DNA of 64,000 nucleotides, taken from contig CAJOLZ010000014.1 in assembly GCA_905235575.1 (NCBI GenBank), positions 1 to 64,000 of the forward strand, written 5' to 3'. Shown piece by piece: positions 7,875 through 16,087 of this stretch (within the stretch, counting starts at the first letter, position 1; each line of letters opens with the position of its first letter). The notes below the pieces were generated by a model. The model made no database searches. It was given only the letters and a program-made list of their open reading frames with translations, and was not told the DNA's origin. The stretch comes from an uncultured Bacteroidaceae bacterium (GTDB lineage Bacteria; Bacteroidota; Bacteroidia; Bacteroidales; Bacteroidaceae). The position numbers and the translations under genes were made by a program.

Positions 7875-10481
7875 GTGCGTAATCGTCTTTTCTTCTTTGC
7901 CGTAATATCCCTGCTGTGTGTGGCGCGCGCTGCGGCCCAACTGGTGCAGGGCGTGGTTTCCGACGGAGACTCCCGCGTGACGTTGCCTGGGGTGCACGTG
8001 TATTATGCCGACGACAAGAGCACGCTCGTTCAGACCGACATCAACGGCAAGTATCGCATCGCCTTCCGACGCGGCACACTCGTCTTCTCGATGATAGGTT
8101 TCGACACGAAGATGGTGGAGGTGAAGTCGGCGCAGAAACTCGACGTGAAACTGAAGGAGACGACATCGTCGCTCCGCGAAGTGCAGATTTCGGGCAAGCG
8201 TCAGAAATATACGCGCAAGAGCAACCCGGCCGTGGAGATGATGCGCAAGGTGATAGCCGCCAAGAAAACCACCGACCTGCGACAGAACGACTACCTCTCA
8301 TATATGAAGTACGAGAAGATGACGTTCGCCCTCAACGAGTTTACGGAAAAGGTCTTCGAGGACGAGCACTTCAAGCGTCTGCCCTTCCTGAGGGAACATG
8401 TGGAGCGTCACCCCGAGACGGGAAAGCTCATCCTGCCTCTCACCATGGACGAGAAGGTGAGCCAAATCATCTATCGCAAGGACCCGAAGTCGGAGAAATC
8501 GGTCGTCATGGGCGAACGTCACGAGGGTGTCAACAACCTGATAAACACTGGTGAAATAATGACGGAGGTGATGGCCGACTGCTTCACCGACGTCGACATC
8601 TATCAGGACCAGGTGCGCCTGCTGCAATATCCCTTCACCAGCCCCATCAGCACGCAGAGCGCCATCAATTTTTATCGCTATTTCATCACTGACACACTGC
8701 AGGTGGACAGTCAGAAGTGCTACCGCATCGACTTCACGCCCAACAATCCGCAGGATTTCGGTTTCTCGGGCTCGCTCTTCGTCTTGGCAGACTCTACGTG
8801 GCGTGTGAAGCGTGCCGAACTGGGCATACCCTCGCGCAGCGACGTGAACTTCGTCGACGAGATGCGGATTGTGCAGGACTTCGAGTCGCTGCCCACGGGC
8901 GAGCAGGTGGTGGTGGACAACAAGATGTGCGTGCAGATGTCGCTGCTCTCGTGGCTCCAGAAGGTGCAGGTGGAGCGCACCGTCACGTACAGCGGATGGG
9001 ACTTCACGCCCATTCCGGAGCAGTCTTTCAAGTTCAAGGGCGACACAAAGGTGGAGGCTTCGGCACAGATGCGCAACGAGACATTCTGGGAGGAACATCG
9101 ACCCATACCGCTCACCCAGAGCGAAGAGTCGATGAGCGTCCTCATGAACCGCCTCTATGACATAAAAGGCTTCAAGGGCTTCATGTGGATTGCCAAGGCT
9201 TTCATAGAGAATTACGTGGAGACGAGCATCAATCCCGAGCACCCAAGCAAGGTGGACATCGGCCCCATCAACGCCATGCTGGGCAGCAACTTCGTGGAGG
9301 GATTCCGTCTGAGGGCCAGTGCGCAGACCACTGCCAACCTGAACCCACACTGGTTCCTGCGCGGAAATGTCAAGTACGGATTTGGCGACCAGCGCTGGAA
9401 AGGCATGGGCGAGGTGACCTATTCGTTCAATCGCAAGGACTACATGCCGCGCGAATATCCCATGCGCAACATCACCTTCTCGTACGAAAACGACGTGGCA
9501 TCGCCCAGCGATAAGTTCGTCCCCACCGACAAAGACAATGTCTTCGTCTCGCTCAAGTGGGCTCCGGTGAAGCACATGAACTATTTCGAGCGCTACAACC
9601 TGAAGCTCGACTGGGAGTGGGAGAACGGTCTGCACGTCTATGGCCAGGGCCGCCGCGAATGGAACGAAGGCGCAGGCGACCTCTTCTATCGCACACTCAA
9701 CCTGTCCGCTCCCGGCTCTGACGAATTCGATGCGGCACAGAACATACACAGGATAAACTTCACCGAGGCCACCGTGGGCTTCGAATATCAGCCCGGAGCC
9801 ACGTACATCAACACGAAGCAGCACCGACTGACCACCAACTTCGACTCGCCCATCATGGGGCTGAACCACACAATGGGACTGAAAGGTGTGCTGGGCGGAG
9901 ACTACAGCTACAATTTCACCGAGGCCACGCTCTACAAGCGTTTCTGGCTCAATTCGTGGGGAAAGATGAATTTCATGCTCAAGGGAGGCATACAATGGAA
10001 CAAAGTTCCCTATCCCTTCCTGATCATGCCGGCTGCCAACATGAGTTACATCACGGAAGGGTTCAACTTCAACCTGATACGGAATATGGAGTTCCCCACC
10101 GACCGCTACGGCTCGCTCATGTTTTCGTGGGACATGAACGGCAAGATTCTGAACCGCATCCCCCTCATACGCAAACTCAAGTGGCGCGAATATATCGGCG
10201 TCAACTGCCTGTGGGGAAAGCTCACAGACAAGAACAACCCCTTCCTGGAACGTAACCGCGACGACAGCAAACTCTTTTACATGCCCGGTTCGTTCACAGA
10301 CGACGGCTCCTTCGACTATGCTTCACGAGTGATTCAGTCAGACAAACCCTACGTCGAGGTTATCGTCGGTGTGCATAATATCTTCAGGGTTTTGCACCTC
10401 GAGTATGTACGGCGTCTGAATTATATCTACGACCACACACATCGGTGGGGCATACGCGGTTACTTCGAAATCTCCTTCTGA
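7875..10481 (+). CDS. DUF5686/carboxypeptidase-regulatory-like outer-membrane protein
   Basis: An 868-residue exported protein. A signal peptide (RLFFFAVISLLCVARAAAQ) leads into a beta-sandwich of the carboxypeptidase-D regulatory-like type (residues about 22-90: GVVSDGDSRVTLPGVHVYY, TDINGKYRI). A long DUF5686 region follows, with many aromatic alternating strands and a C-terminus ending in Phe (GYFEISF), as expected of an outer-membrane beta-barrel. Start is GTG 7875; the nearby ATG 7856 is out of frame. The molecular role of the family is unknown. It has its own promoter and faces the cytidylyltransferase gene across 41 bp. Confidence 0.8.
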   Translation: MRNRLFFFAVISLLCVARAAAQLVQGVVSDGDSRVTLPGVHVYYADDKSTLVQTDINGKYRIAFRRGTLVFSMIGFDTKMVEVKSAQKLDVKLKETTSSLREVQISGKRQKYTRKSNPAVEMMRKVIAAKKTTDLRQNDYLSYMKYEKMTFALNEFTEKVFEDEHFKRLPFLREHVERHPETGKLILPLTMDEKVSQIIYRKDPKSEKSVVMGERHEGVNNLINTGEIMTEVMADCFTDVDIYQDQVRLLQYPFTSPISTQSAINFYRYFITDTLQVDSQKCYRIDFTPNNPQDFGFSGSLFVLADSTWRVKRAELGIPSRSDVNFVDEMRIVQDFESLPTGEQVVVDNKMCVQMSLLSWLQKVQVERTVTYSGWDFTPIPEQSFKFKGDTKVEASAQMRNETFWEEHRPIPLTQSEESMSVLMNRLYDIKGFKGFMWIAKAFIENYVETSINPEHPSKVDIGPINAMLGSNFVEGFRLRASAQTTANLNPHWFLRGNVKYGFGDQRWKGMGEVTYSFNRKDYMPREYPMRNITFSYENDVASPSDKFVPTDKDNVFVSLKWAPVKHMNYFERYNLKLDWEWENGLHVYGQGRREWNEGAGDLFYRTLNLSAPGSDEFDAAQNIHRINFTEATVGFEYQPGATYINTKQHRLTTNFDSPIMGLNHTMGLKGVLGGDYSYNFTEATLYKRFWLNSWGKMNFMLKGGIQWNKVPYPFLIMPAANMSYITEGFNFNLIRNMEFPTDRYGSLMFSWDMNGKILNRIPLIRKLKWREYIGVNCLWGKLTDKNNPFLERNRDDSKLFYMPGSFTDDGSFDYASRVIQSDKPYVEVIVGVHNIFRVLHLEYVRRLNYIYDHTHRWGIRGYFEISF

Positions 10482-10522
10482 GGCTTCTCCTTTCCCTTTA
10501 ATCCCGAATCGGTCACTCGGAT

Positions 10523-11248
10523 TTACAGCACCAGGTCCTTCAATGCCTGATAGATCTTGATGTCGTTCGGCTCGGTCAGTTTGTAGTTGATGGGGTCTCC
10601 CTGAGCGATGTATAGCGGATGATAGCCAATCTCGTTGCAGAGCGTGAAGAGCGACTGATGGTCCTCGATGCCACGTTCGCGTGCGGTGGCAAGAATCTTC
10701 CTCAGCTCGACGAGCGGGAAGGTGTGTGGCGTCTGTGCCCTCATGAGTGTCTCCCGGCGGATGTAGCTGTCCGAACTTTCGGCGTTCTCCGTCTTCAGAT
10801 AAGCCTCGTTGCTGTATATGGCAGTGATGGCATTTCCGCGCGAACGGCACACCTGAATGTTGCGTCCGATGATTTCGTAGCTTATCAGTGGCCGCACAGC
10901 ATCGTGCACCATCACGATGCACGTCTCCTCCTCGTCCCCGTGGGCAGCCAGCAGGCCATCGACACCCTGGCAGATGCTGCGATAGGCTGTGGCACCGGCC
11001 GGCAGTGTGGCGCGCAGTTTGGTGATGCCGCCCATGCGTGCCTGTCCCTCCACATATTCCTCCCACCGAGCCAGGCAGACCACGTATATATCGGTCACGT
11101 CCGGATGCTGCTGAAAGGCACGCATCGTGTGAAGCAACACCGATTCGCCGTCTATCTCAATAAACTGCTTCGGGCATTTGTTGCTCAGTCGGCTGCCCAG
11201 GCCACCGGCCAGCAGCAGGGCTATGTTACGTTCCTTATTCGTTCCCAT
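10523..11248 (-). CDS. IspD/TarI-type cytidylyltransferase, paired with a CDP-alcohol transferase
   Basis: A 241-residue nucleotidyltransferase. LLAGGLGSR and CPKQF form the CTP-binding start, VHDAVRPLIS is the metal/substrate region, and AQTPHTFPL and NYKLTEPNDIKI are near the end. This fits IspD (methylerythritol-4-phosphate cytidylyltransferase) or its relative TarI (ribitol-5-phosphate). Its start codon lies inside the 3' end of the CDP-alcohol phosphotransferase gene (14-bp overlap). That pairing suggests it makes the CDP-alcohol used next door rather than acting in isoprenoid synthesis. This is inference; a housekeeping ispD elsewhere in the genome would support it. Confidence 0.8.
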   Translation of the reverse strand: MGTNKERNIALLLAGGLGSRLSNKCPKQFIEIDGESVLLHTMRAFQQHPDVTDIYVVCLARWEEYVEGQARMGGITKLRATLPAGATAYRSICQGVDGLLAAHGDEEETCIVMVHDAVRPLISYEIIGRNIQVCRSRGNAITAIYSNEAYLKTENAESSDSYIRRETLMRAQTPHTFPLVELRKILATARERGIEDHQSLFTLCNEIGYHPLYIAQGDPINYKLTEPNDIKIYQALKDLVL

Positions 11249-12152
11249 GGGTCAGTTCTTCGTCAAATTGGCGGCAGAATGTTTCGTGACGATGTATCGT
11301 GTAGAAGCGAAGCGCCTCGAGCACGGTGCATTCGAACACCGGATATATCCACGGTTCGCCCACCAGCAGCGACACGAAGAGCACCGCCACGCGTGTGTCG
11401 AACGTCAATATGTTGGCATATTTCATCATCGGACGGCTCTTCTCCAGGAAGCGCTCGCGCAGGTCGGCAGGCACACCACCGGGGTAGAGCGTCCGCACGT
11501 GGCCCAGAAACGTCTGCAGCGACGGGCACATGCGCTCCTGACGCGCCGTATAATGGATGTAGCAGCACAGGTAGAACTTGTGGAACCACTGTCGGCTGCG
11601 CCATTTCATCATAGCCACCTCGGCGCGCTCCTGTGCCGTGGTCGCCAGCTCGCTGCCCTCGTTTCCCAGGGCAAACCACAGATGCACGTTGCGATAATAG
11701 TCGGCGATGGCACACTGCTGCGCATGGCAGTGGAAGCCGGCCCACGAGCACAACAGCCATATCCAGATGCCCCACTCGGGCGTCAGACGCAGCGTCAGAA
11801 ACACGTAGATGCTCAGAAACCACACGTCGCCGGCAAAACCGTCGAGGATGCGCCCCAGCAACGTCTTCTTCCCCGTCATGCGTGCCAGCTGACCGTCGGC
11901 GCAGTCATACCAGTTGGCCCACACCAGCAGCAACATGCCGATGAGGTTCATCTTCAGGCTGTCGAACCAGAAGAAATAGCCCGCAGCCGTGCCTATCACG
12001 ATGCTCAGCAGCGTGACGGCTATCGGGTGGACATGAAGCCAGCGGAACACCACGGCCCACAGATAGCCCGGCGTACGCGTCACGTACAGCTCGAAGTTGC
12101 CCTCCGTCTCGTGCGACTTCATCGTGCTCAGCACACGTTCCCTCAAACTCAT
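11235..12152 (-). CDS. CDP-alcohol phosphatidyltransferase-family membrane protein, atypical motif
   Basis: A 305-residue integral membrane protein with about six hydrophobic segments. The family motif begins normally at Asp-83: D-CA-DG-QL-AR, eight residues, Gly-100, three residues, Asp-104. The fourth aspartate, normally four residues after the third, is Gly-108 here, and an Asp comes one residue later (Asp-109). The family joins a CDP-alcohol to an acceptor alcohol, usually in phospholipid synthesis. It is followed by, and overlaps, the cytidylyltransferase gene, so the pair probably makes and uses a CDP-polyol. The product is unknown. The promoter is at 12194-12225. Confidence 0.8.
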   Translation of the reverse strand: MSLRERVLSTMKSHETEGNFELYVTRTPGYLWAVVFRWLHVHPIAVTLLSIVIGTAAGYFFWFDSLKMNLIGMLLLVWANWYDCADGQLARMTGKKTLLGRILDGFAGDVWFLSIYVFLTLRLTPEWGIWIWLLCSWAGFHCHAQQCAIADYYRNVHLWFALGNEGSELATTAQERAEVAMMKWRSRQWFHKFYLCCYIHYTARQERMCPSLQTFLGHVRTLYPGGVPADLRERFLEKSRPMMKYANILTFDTRVAVLFVSLLVGEPWIYPVFECTVLEALRFYTIHRHETFCRQFDEELTHGNE

Positions 12153-12193
12153 CCTTTCGTTCTCTTTTCTACGTTTGTCTTCTTTCAGACACG

Positions 12194-12225
12194 CAAAGGT
12201 AACGCTTTATTCCGATATGACCAAA
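12194..12225 (-). promoter_or_regulatory. Promoter of the CDP-alcohol transferase operon
   Basis: On the minus strand: TTTG (12225-12222), a 20-bp spacer, TACCTTTG (12201-12194). Confidence 0.75.
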
Positions 12226-12379
12226 TAAATATGTCTCTCCTGCGTTCCACAGCCCCTGCCTTCACTCCCCCACTGCCGTTCCGCCGCCGTCACCATCGTG
12301 TCACAGCCCGACAGATATGTGGTAAATAATACCAACACTTTTCTCTGCGTATTTCTTTTCAGAAAAGAATTTTGCGTGT

Positions 12380-12459
12380 CGAAGCAAGTTTCGACGCATG
12401 ACGCAGCGTGCTGCGACGGGCAACGCAACGTGGTGCGACGGCTGTCGCACCACGTTGCG
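12380..12459 (+). repeat. Palindromic array R3 (four units)
   Basis: Units at 12380 (CGAAGCAAGTTTCG), 12402, 12424 and 12446, then six T on the plus strand. Linkers ACGCATGA, ACGGGCAA and ACGGCTGT match R2. Both flanking genes are on the minus strand, so the T-run faces the wrong way to end ugd transcription. The first unit has changed on both arms (CGAA/TTCG) and stays palindromic. Confidence 0.9.
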
Positions 12460-12480
12460 TTTTTTGAGCTAATTAAGGTG

Positions 12481-13758
12481 TCAGTCTCTGCGGAAGATGT
12501 CGCGCGTATAGACTTTCTCCTTCACGTCGTCGAGACACGTGTCGTATCGGTTGGCGATGATGGCCTTGGCCTGCGACTTGAATGCCTGCAGGTCGTTTAC
12601 CACGCGGCTGCCGAAGAATGTCGCGCCGTTCTCGATGGTGGGTTCGTAGATGATGACGGTTGCGCCTTTGGCCTTCACGCGCTTCATGATGCCCTGGATG
12701 GCGCTCTGCCGGAAATTGTCGCTGTTCGACTTCATGGTGAGGCGATAGACGCCGATGACTACGTCTTTCTCCTTCGCGGAATCCCACTGGCTGTTGGAAC
12801 TGTATGCTCCGGCCAGTTCGAGCACGCGGTCGGCTATGAAGTCCTTGCGTGTTGCGTTGCTGGTCACGATGGCGCTCATCATGTTCTGCGGCACCGCTGC
12901 ATAGTTGGCGAGCAGCTGCTTGGTGTCCTTGGGCAGGCAGTAGCCTCCGTAGCCGAACGAGGGGTTGTTGTAGTGCGTGCCGATGCGTGGGTCGAGACCT
13001 ACGCCGTTGATGATGGCCTGCGTGTCGAGTCCCTTGATTTCAGCATAGGTGTCGAGTTCGTTGAAATAGCTGACGCGCAGTGCCAGATAGGTGTTGGCGA
13101 AGAGTTTCACGGCCTCGGCTTCGGTGAGTCCCATGAAGAGTGTGTCGATGTGCTCCTTCAGAGCTCCTTCCTCGAGAAGGGCGGCAAATTCGTGTGCTTT
13201 CTGGGCCATGACGGGGTCGTCCTTCGGGTGTCCCACGATGATGCGGCTCGGATAGAGGTTGTCGTAGAGGGCCTTGCTCTCGCGCAGGAACTCGGGCGAA
13301 AAGATGATGTTGGGCACCACGACTTTCATGGTTCCGTCGGGCTGGCGCTCGCGATAGGAGAACTTCTGTCGAACGCTTTCGGTGTAACCTACGGGTATGG
13401 TGCTCTTGATGATCATCGTGGCGGAGGGGTTGACCTCGAGGACGAGGTCGATAACGTCTTCGATGTTGTGGGTGTCGAAGTAGTTGGTCTTGGGGTCGTA
13501 GTTTGTGGGGGCAGCAATGACGACGAACTCGGCATCGCTATACGCCTTGCGGCCATCGAGGGTGGCTGTCAGGTCGAGCTGTTTCTCCTTCAGGTATTTC
13601 TCGATGTATTCGTCCTGAATGGGCGAGATGCGCCGGTTGATTTTCTCTACTTTCTCGGGCACGATGTCCACGGCTGTCACGGTGTTATGCTGGGAGAGCA
13701 GTGTAGCAATGCTCAATCCCACATAGCCCGTTCCGGCCACTGCGATTCTCTTTTTCAT
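12481..13758 (-). CDS. ugd: UDP-glucose 6-dehydrogenase
   Basis: A 425-residue NAD-dependent enzyme that oxidises UDP-glucose to UDP-glucuronate. GTGYVGLS is the Rossmann loop, FSPEFLRES and the catalytic Cys-274 in [10 protein letters not shown] are the active-site segments, and the C-terminal domain holds [15 protein letters not shown]. The start at 13758 ([15 protein letters not shown]) is chosen because it gives the standard N-terminus and avoids overlap with the GH43 gene upstream. The product feeds Uxs (3303-4238) and possibly other uronic-acid sugars. It lies 43 bp after the GH43 stop and may be co-transcribed with it. Confidence 0.95.
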   Translation of the reverse strand: MKKRIAVAGTGYVGLSIATLLSQHNTVTAVDIVPEKVEKINRRISPIQDEYIEKYLKEKQLDLTATLDGRKAYSDAEFVVIAAPTNYDPKTNYFDTHNIEDVIDLVLEVNPSATMIIKSTIPVGYTESVRQKFSYRERQPDGTMKVVVPNIIFSPEFLRESKALYDNLYPSRIIVGHPKDDPVMAQKAHEFAALLEEGALKEHIDTLFMGLTEAEAVKLFANTYLALRVSYFNELDTYAEIKGLDTQAIINGVGLDPRIGTHYNNPSFGYGGYCLPKDTKQLLANYAAVPQNMMSAIVTSNATRKDFIADRVLELAGAYSSNSQWDSAKEKDVVIGVYRLTMKSNSDNFRQSAIQGIMKRVKAKGATVIIYEPTIENGATFFGSRVVNDLQAFKSQAKAIIANRYDTCLDDVKEKVYTRDIFRRD

Positions 13759-13801
13759 AAATTTTCTTTTGGGAGTGTTAAGTAGTGTTTGTATTTCGGT
13801 G

Positions 13802-14782
13802 TCAGGGTGCAACGATTTCCGTTGGTTTGCCTTCGTGTACGTAAGGCCATCCCTGCTTGTCCCACATGATTTGTTGCATCATCATGGGGCGGCTGTTTTG
13901 TCGTGTGGCGGTGTTGTGGCAGTGATAGAAGATGTACTGCTTTCCGTCGCCGGCCGTAAATATCTCGCCGCAATGACCGGGGCCGTAGAAGTGGTCGTCG
14001 CGGTTGCTGCTGATGACAGGTGTGGCATTGCCCTTGATCATCGGTTTGCCGTTGCGGTCACGGAATGTGCCAGTGAGTTTCTTGCTTCGGCCGACCTGCA
14101 GCTGGTAGGTGTGGTCGCCATAGTTTCCCGAGCTTACGAAGAGATACCAGTAGCGTCCGCGGCGGTGGAGGTAGGAGCCTTCGTAGACCTGGCTGCGCGA
14201 TGGGTTCTCGTGTACGGTCTTGCCAGCGACGTGTACGTATTTGGCTCCCGGATAGAGACTGAGGCCGTCGGAGCGGAGCTGTACGCGATGCACTCCTCCT
14301 ACACTGCCGAAGAAGAGCCACACCTTTCCGGTGCTCCCGTCTGTCACAACCTCGGGGTCGATGGTATCTTCAATGCCTGTCTCGCGACTGTCTGTGATGA
14401 TGCCTACGTAGTGGAACTTGCCGTCGCCTTCCTGACGCAGCACAGCAATCCGGCAGTCTTCGGCGCTGTTGTATAGTGTCAGATAGAGCAGGCGCTGGTT
14501 GTGGACGGTGGTCACATCGGGCGCCCAGAAGTTGCGGGCGATGCTGCGCATGGTGGCCCACGATGCCTCATCAATGGGAATCTGCTCGCTCATCGTCCAA
14601 TGAAAGAGGTCGCTGCTTTCCAACATACGCTGCGGATTCGTGGCAAGGCAGTAGTAGGTGCCGCCCTCGCCTCGCCACACGGTGGGGTCGGGCCAGTTGT
14701 TCTGCCACACGGGATTTGTCACCTGCTGTGCATCGGCCAGGAGACTCAACGTGAGCAGAAAAAGAAGGACCGGCTTCCTCAT
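13802..14782 (-). CDS. Secreted GH43-family glycosidase
   Basis: A 326-residue exported five-bladed beta-propeller hydrolase of the arabinanase/xylosidase type. The signal peptide is [19 protein letters not shown]. The three catalytic acids are visible: Asp-32 in NWPDPT (base), Asp-142 in TIDPEV (pKa/orientation) and Glu-201 in VYEGSYL (acid). Expected substrates are arabinan, xylan or related side chains; the sequence does not decide. Its start codon overlaps the metY stop by 4 bp, so it is probably translated from the same mRNA as a methionine-synthesis enzyme, an odd pairing. Confidence 0.88.
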   Translation of the reverse strand: MRKPVLLFLLTLSLLADAQQVTNPVWQNNWPDPTVWRGEGGTYYCLATNPQRMLESSDLFHWTMSEQIPIDEASWATMRSIARNFWAPDVTTVHNQRLLYLTLYNSAEDCRIAVLRQEGDGKFHYVGIITDSRETGIEDTIDPEVVTDGSTGKVWLFFGSVGGVHRVQLRSDGLSLYPGAKYVHVAGKTVHENPSRSQVYEGSYLHRRGRYWYLFVSSGNYGDHTYQLQVGRSKKLTGTFRDRNGKPMIKGNATPVISSNRDDHFYGPGHCGEIFTAGDGKQYIFYHCHNTATRQNSRPMMMQQIMWDKQGWPYVHEGKPTEIVAP

Positions 14783-16062
14783 TTCTTCATTTTCTGGAAG
14801 GCCTGCTGAAGGTCTGCAATGATATCCTCGACGTTTTCAATGCCTACGGAAAGACGAACAAGGTCGGGGGCAACTCCAGCCTCGCGCAGTTGCTCGTCGG
14901 AAAGCTGGCGGTGGGTGTGGCTGGCAGGGTGAAGCACACAAGTGCGAGCATCGGCAACGTGCGTGACAATGCTTATGAAATCGAGACTATCCATGAATCG
15001 GATGGCATCGTCGCGTGTGCCTTTCAGTCCGAAAGCAATCACGCCGCACGTGCCTTTTGGCATGTATTTCTGTGCCAGTGCATGGTATTTGTTCGAGGGC
15101 AGTCCTGCATAGTTCACCCATGCTACGTCGGGTTGCTGTTCGAGCCATTCGGCCACTCGCTGTGCATTCTCACAGTGGCGAGCCATGCGCAGGTGAAGTG
15201 TCTCGAGACCGATATTCAGCAAGAAGGAGTTTTGTGGTGCCGGAATGCTGCCGAGATCACGCATGAGTTGGCTCACCAGCTTGGTGCAATATGCCATCTT
15301 GCCAAAGGACTTCGTGTAAGTAAGGCCATGGTAGCTCTCGTCGGGCTGAGTCAGTCCGGGATACTTATCAGCATGAGCATCCCAGTCGAAGTTACCACTG
15401 TCCACCACGGCTCCGCCCACCTGAGCTGCATGTCCGTCCATGTATTTCGTGGTGCTGTGTGTGACGATGTCGGCACCCCATTCGAAGGGGCGGCAGTTGA
15501 TGGGAGTGGGGAAAGTGTTGTCCACCACGAGTGGCATGCCATGCTTGTGCGCCAGTCGGGCAAAGCGCTCAATGTCCAGAATGTTTCCTCCCGGGTTGCT
15601 GATGGTCTCCCCGAAGATGCATTTCGTGTTGGGACGTATGGCGGCCTCGATCTGCTCGTCAGTCCATTCTGCATCGACGAATGTGCATTCGATGCCCAGC
15701 TTCTTCAGCGTGACGGCAAACAGGTTGTACGTGCCGCCGTAGATGGTGTTGGTGCTGATGAGGTGGCTGCCAGCCTCGCAGATATTGAAGATTGCATAGA
15801 ACGATGCAGCCTGTCCACTGCTGGTGAGCACACATCCCACACCGCCTTCGAGGGCAGCAATTTTGCGTGCCACGGCATCGTTTGTCGGGTTGGCCAGACG
15901 TGTATAGAAGTAACCTTCGTCTTTCAGGTCGAAGAGACGTGCCATCTGTTCACTTGTCTCGTATTTGAACGTGGTGCTCTGGCAGATGGGCATCTGCTGT
16001 GGTTCACCTTTGCGAGGTTTCCATCCACCGTGAATGCAGATGGTTTCGATATTTTTCTTCAT
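14779..16062 (-). CDS. metY: O-acetylhomoserine sulfhydrylase
   Basis: A 427-residue PLP enzyme of the Cys/Met metabolism family. It makes homocysteine from O-acetylhomoserine and sulfide. Evidence is CQSTTFKY near the start, YTRLANPTND, the SSGQAA phosphate-binding loop, VVDNTFPTP, and the Schiff-base Lys-206 in HSTTKYMDGH. The length and C-terminus (FLLNIGLETLHLR, RLSVGIENVEDI) fit MetY rather than the shorter cystathionine gamma-synthases. It starts 25 bp after the DUF4954 stop and overlaps the GH43 start. No SAM riboswitch or other leader is visible in that short gap. Confidence 0.92.
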   Translation of the reverse strand: MKKNIETICIHGGWKPRKGEPQQMPICQSTTFKYETSEQMARLFDLKDEGYFYTRLANPTNDAVARKIAALEGGVGCVLTSSGQAASFYAIFNICEAGSHLISTNTIYGGTYNLFAVTLKKLGIECTFVDAEWTDEQIEAAIRPNTKCIFGETISNPGGNILDIERFARLAHKHGMPLVVDNTFPTPINCRPFEWGADIVTHSTTKYMDGHAAQVGGAVVDSGNFDWDAHADKYPGLTQPDESYHGLTYTKSFGKMAYCTKLVSQLMRDLGSIPAPQNSFLLNIGLETLHLRMARHCENAQRVAEWLEQQPDVAWVNYAGLPSNKYHALAQKYMPKGTCGVIAFGLKGTRDDAIRFMDSLDFISIVTHVADARTCVLHPASHTHRQLSDEQLREAGVAPDLVRLSVGIENVEDIIADLQQAFQKMKK

Positions 16063-16087
16063 TGATTTCTTTAGTATTGCAGTTCGT

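Larger units (their letters stand above)
12153..12480. other. Intergenic region between ugd 3' end and the CDP-alcohol transferase 5' end
   Basis: 328 bp. It holds the leftward promoter at 12194-12225, an AT-rich perfect inverted repeat (TTCTTTTC, A, GAAAAGAA near 12354-12370) and array R3. Both flanking genes run leftward. No gene is seen. Confidence 0.6.

Noticed and set aside
8298-9995. Minus-strand open frame of 565 codons inside the DUF5686 gene
   Set aside because: His/Val/Ala-rich antisense artefact; the DUF5686 frame is supported by a promoter, signal peptide and domain order.
7875-10481. SusC-type TonB receptor, from the carboxypeptidase-like N-terminal domain
   Set aside because: No TonB plug follows the sandwich domain; the body matches DUF5686 instead.
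10482-10522. Terminator between the convergent DUF5686 and cytidylyltransferase genes
   Set aside because: Only a 7-bp stem with a bulge (AATCcCGA/TCGGATT) and no U-run; too weak to call.
12349-12372. Terminator at the AT-rich inverted repeat TTCTTTTC/GAAAAGAA
   Set aside because: The stem is weak and AT-only with a 1-base centre; it cannot form a stable RNA hairpin.
16063-16087. SAM riboswitch before metY
   Set aside because: Only 25 bp separate metY from the upstream gene, too short for any known SAM aptamer.
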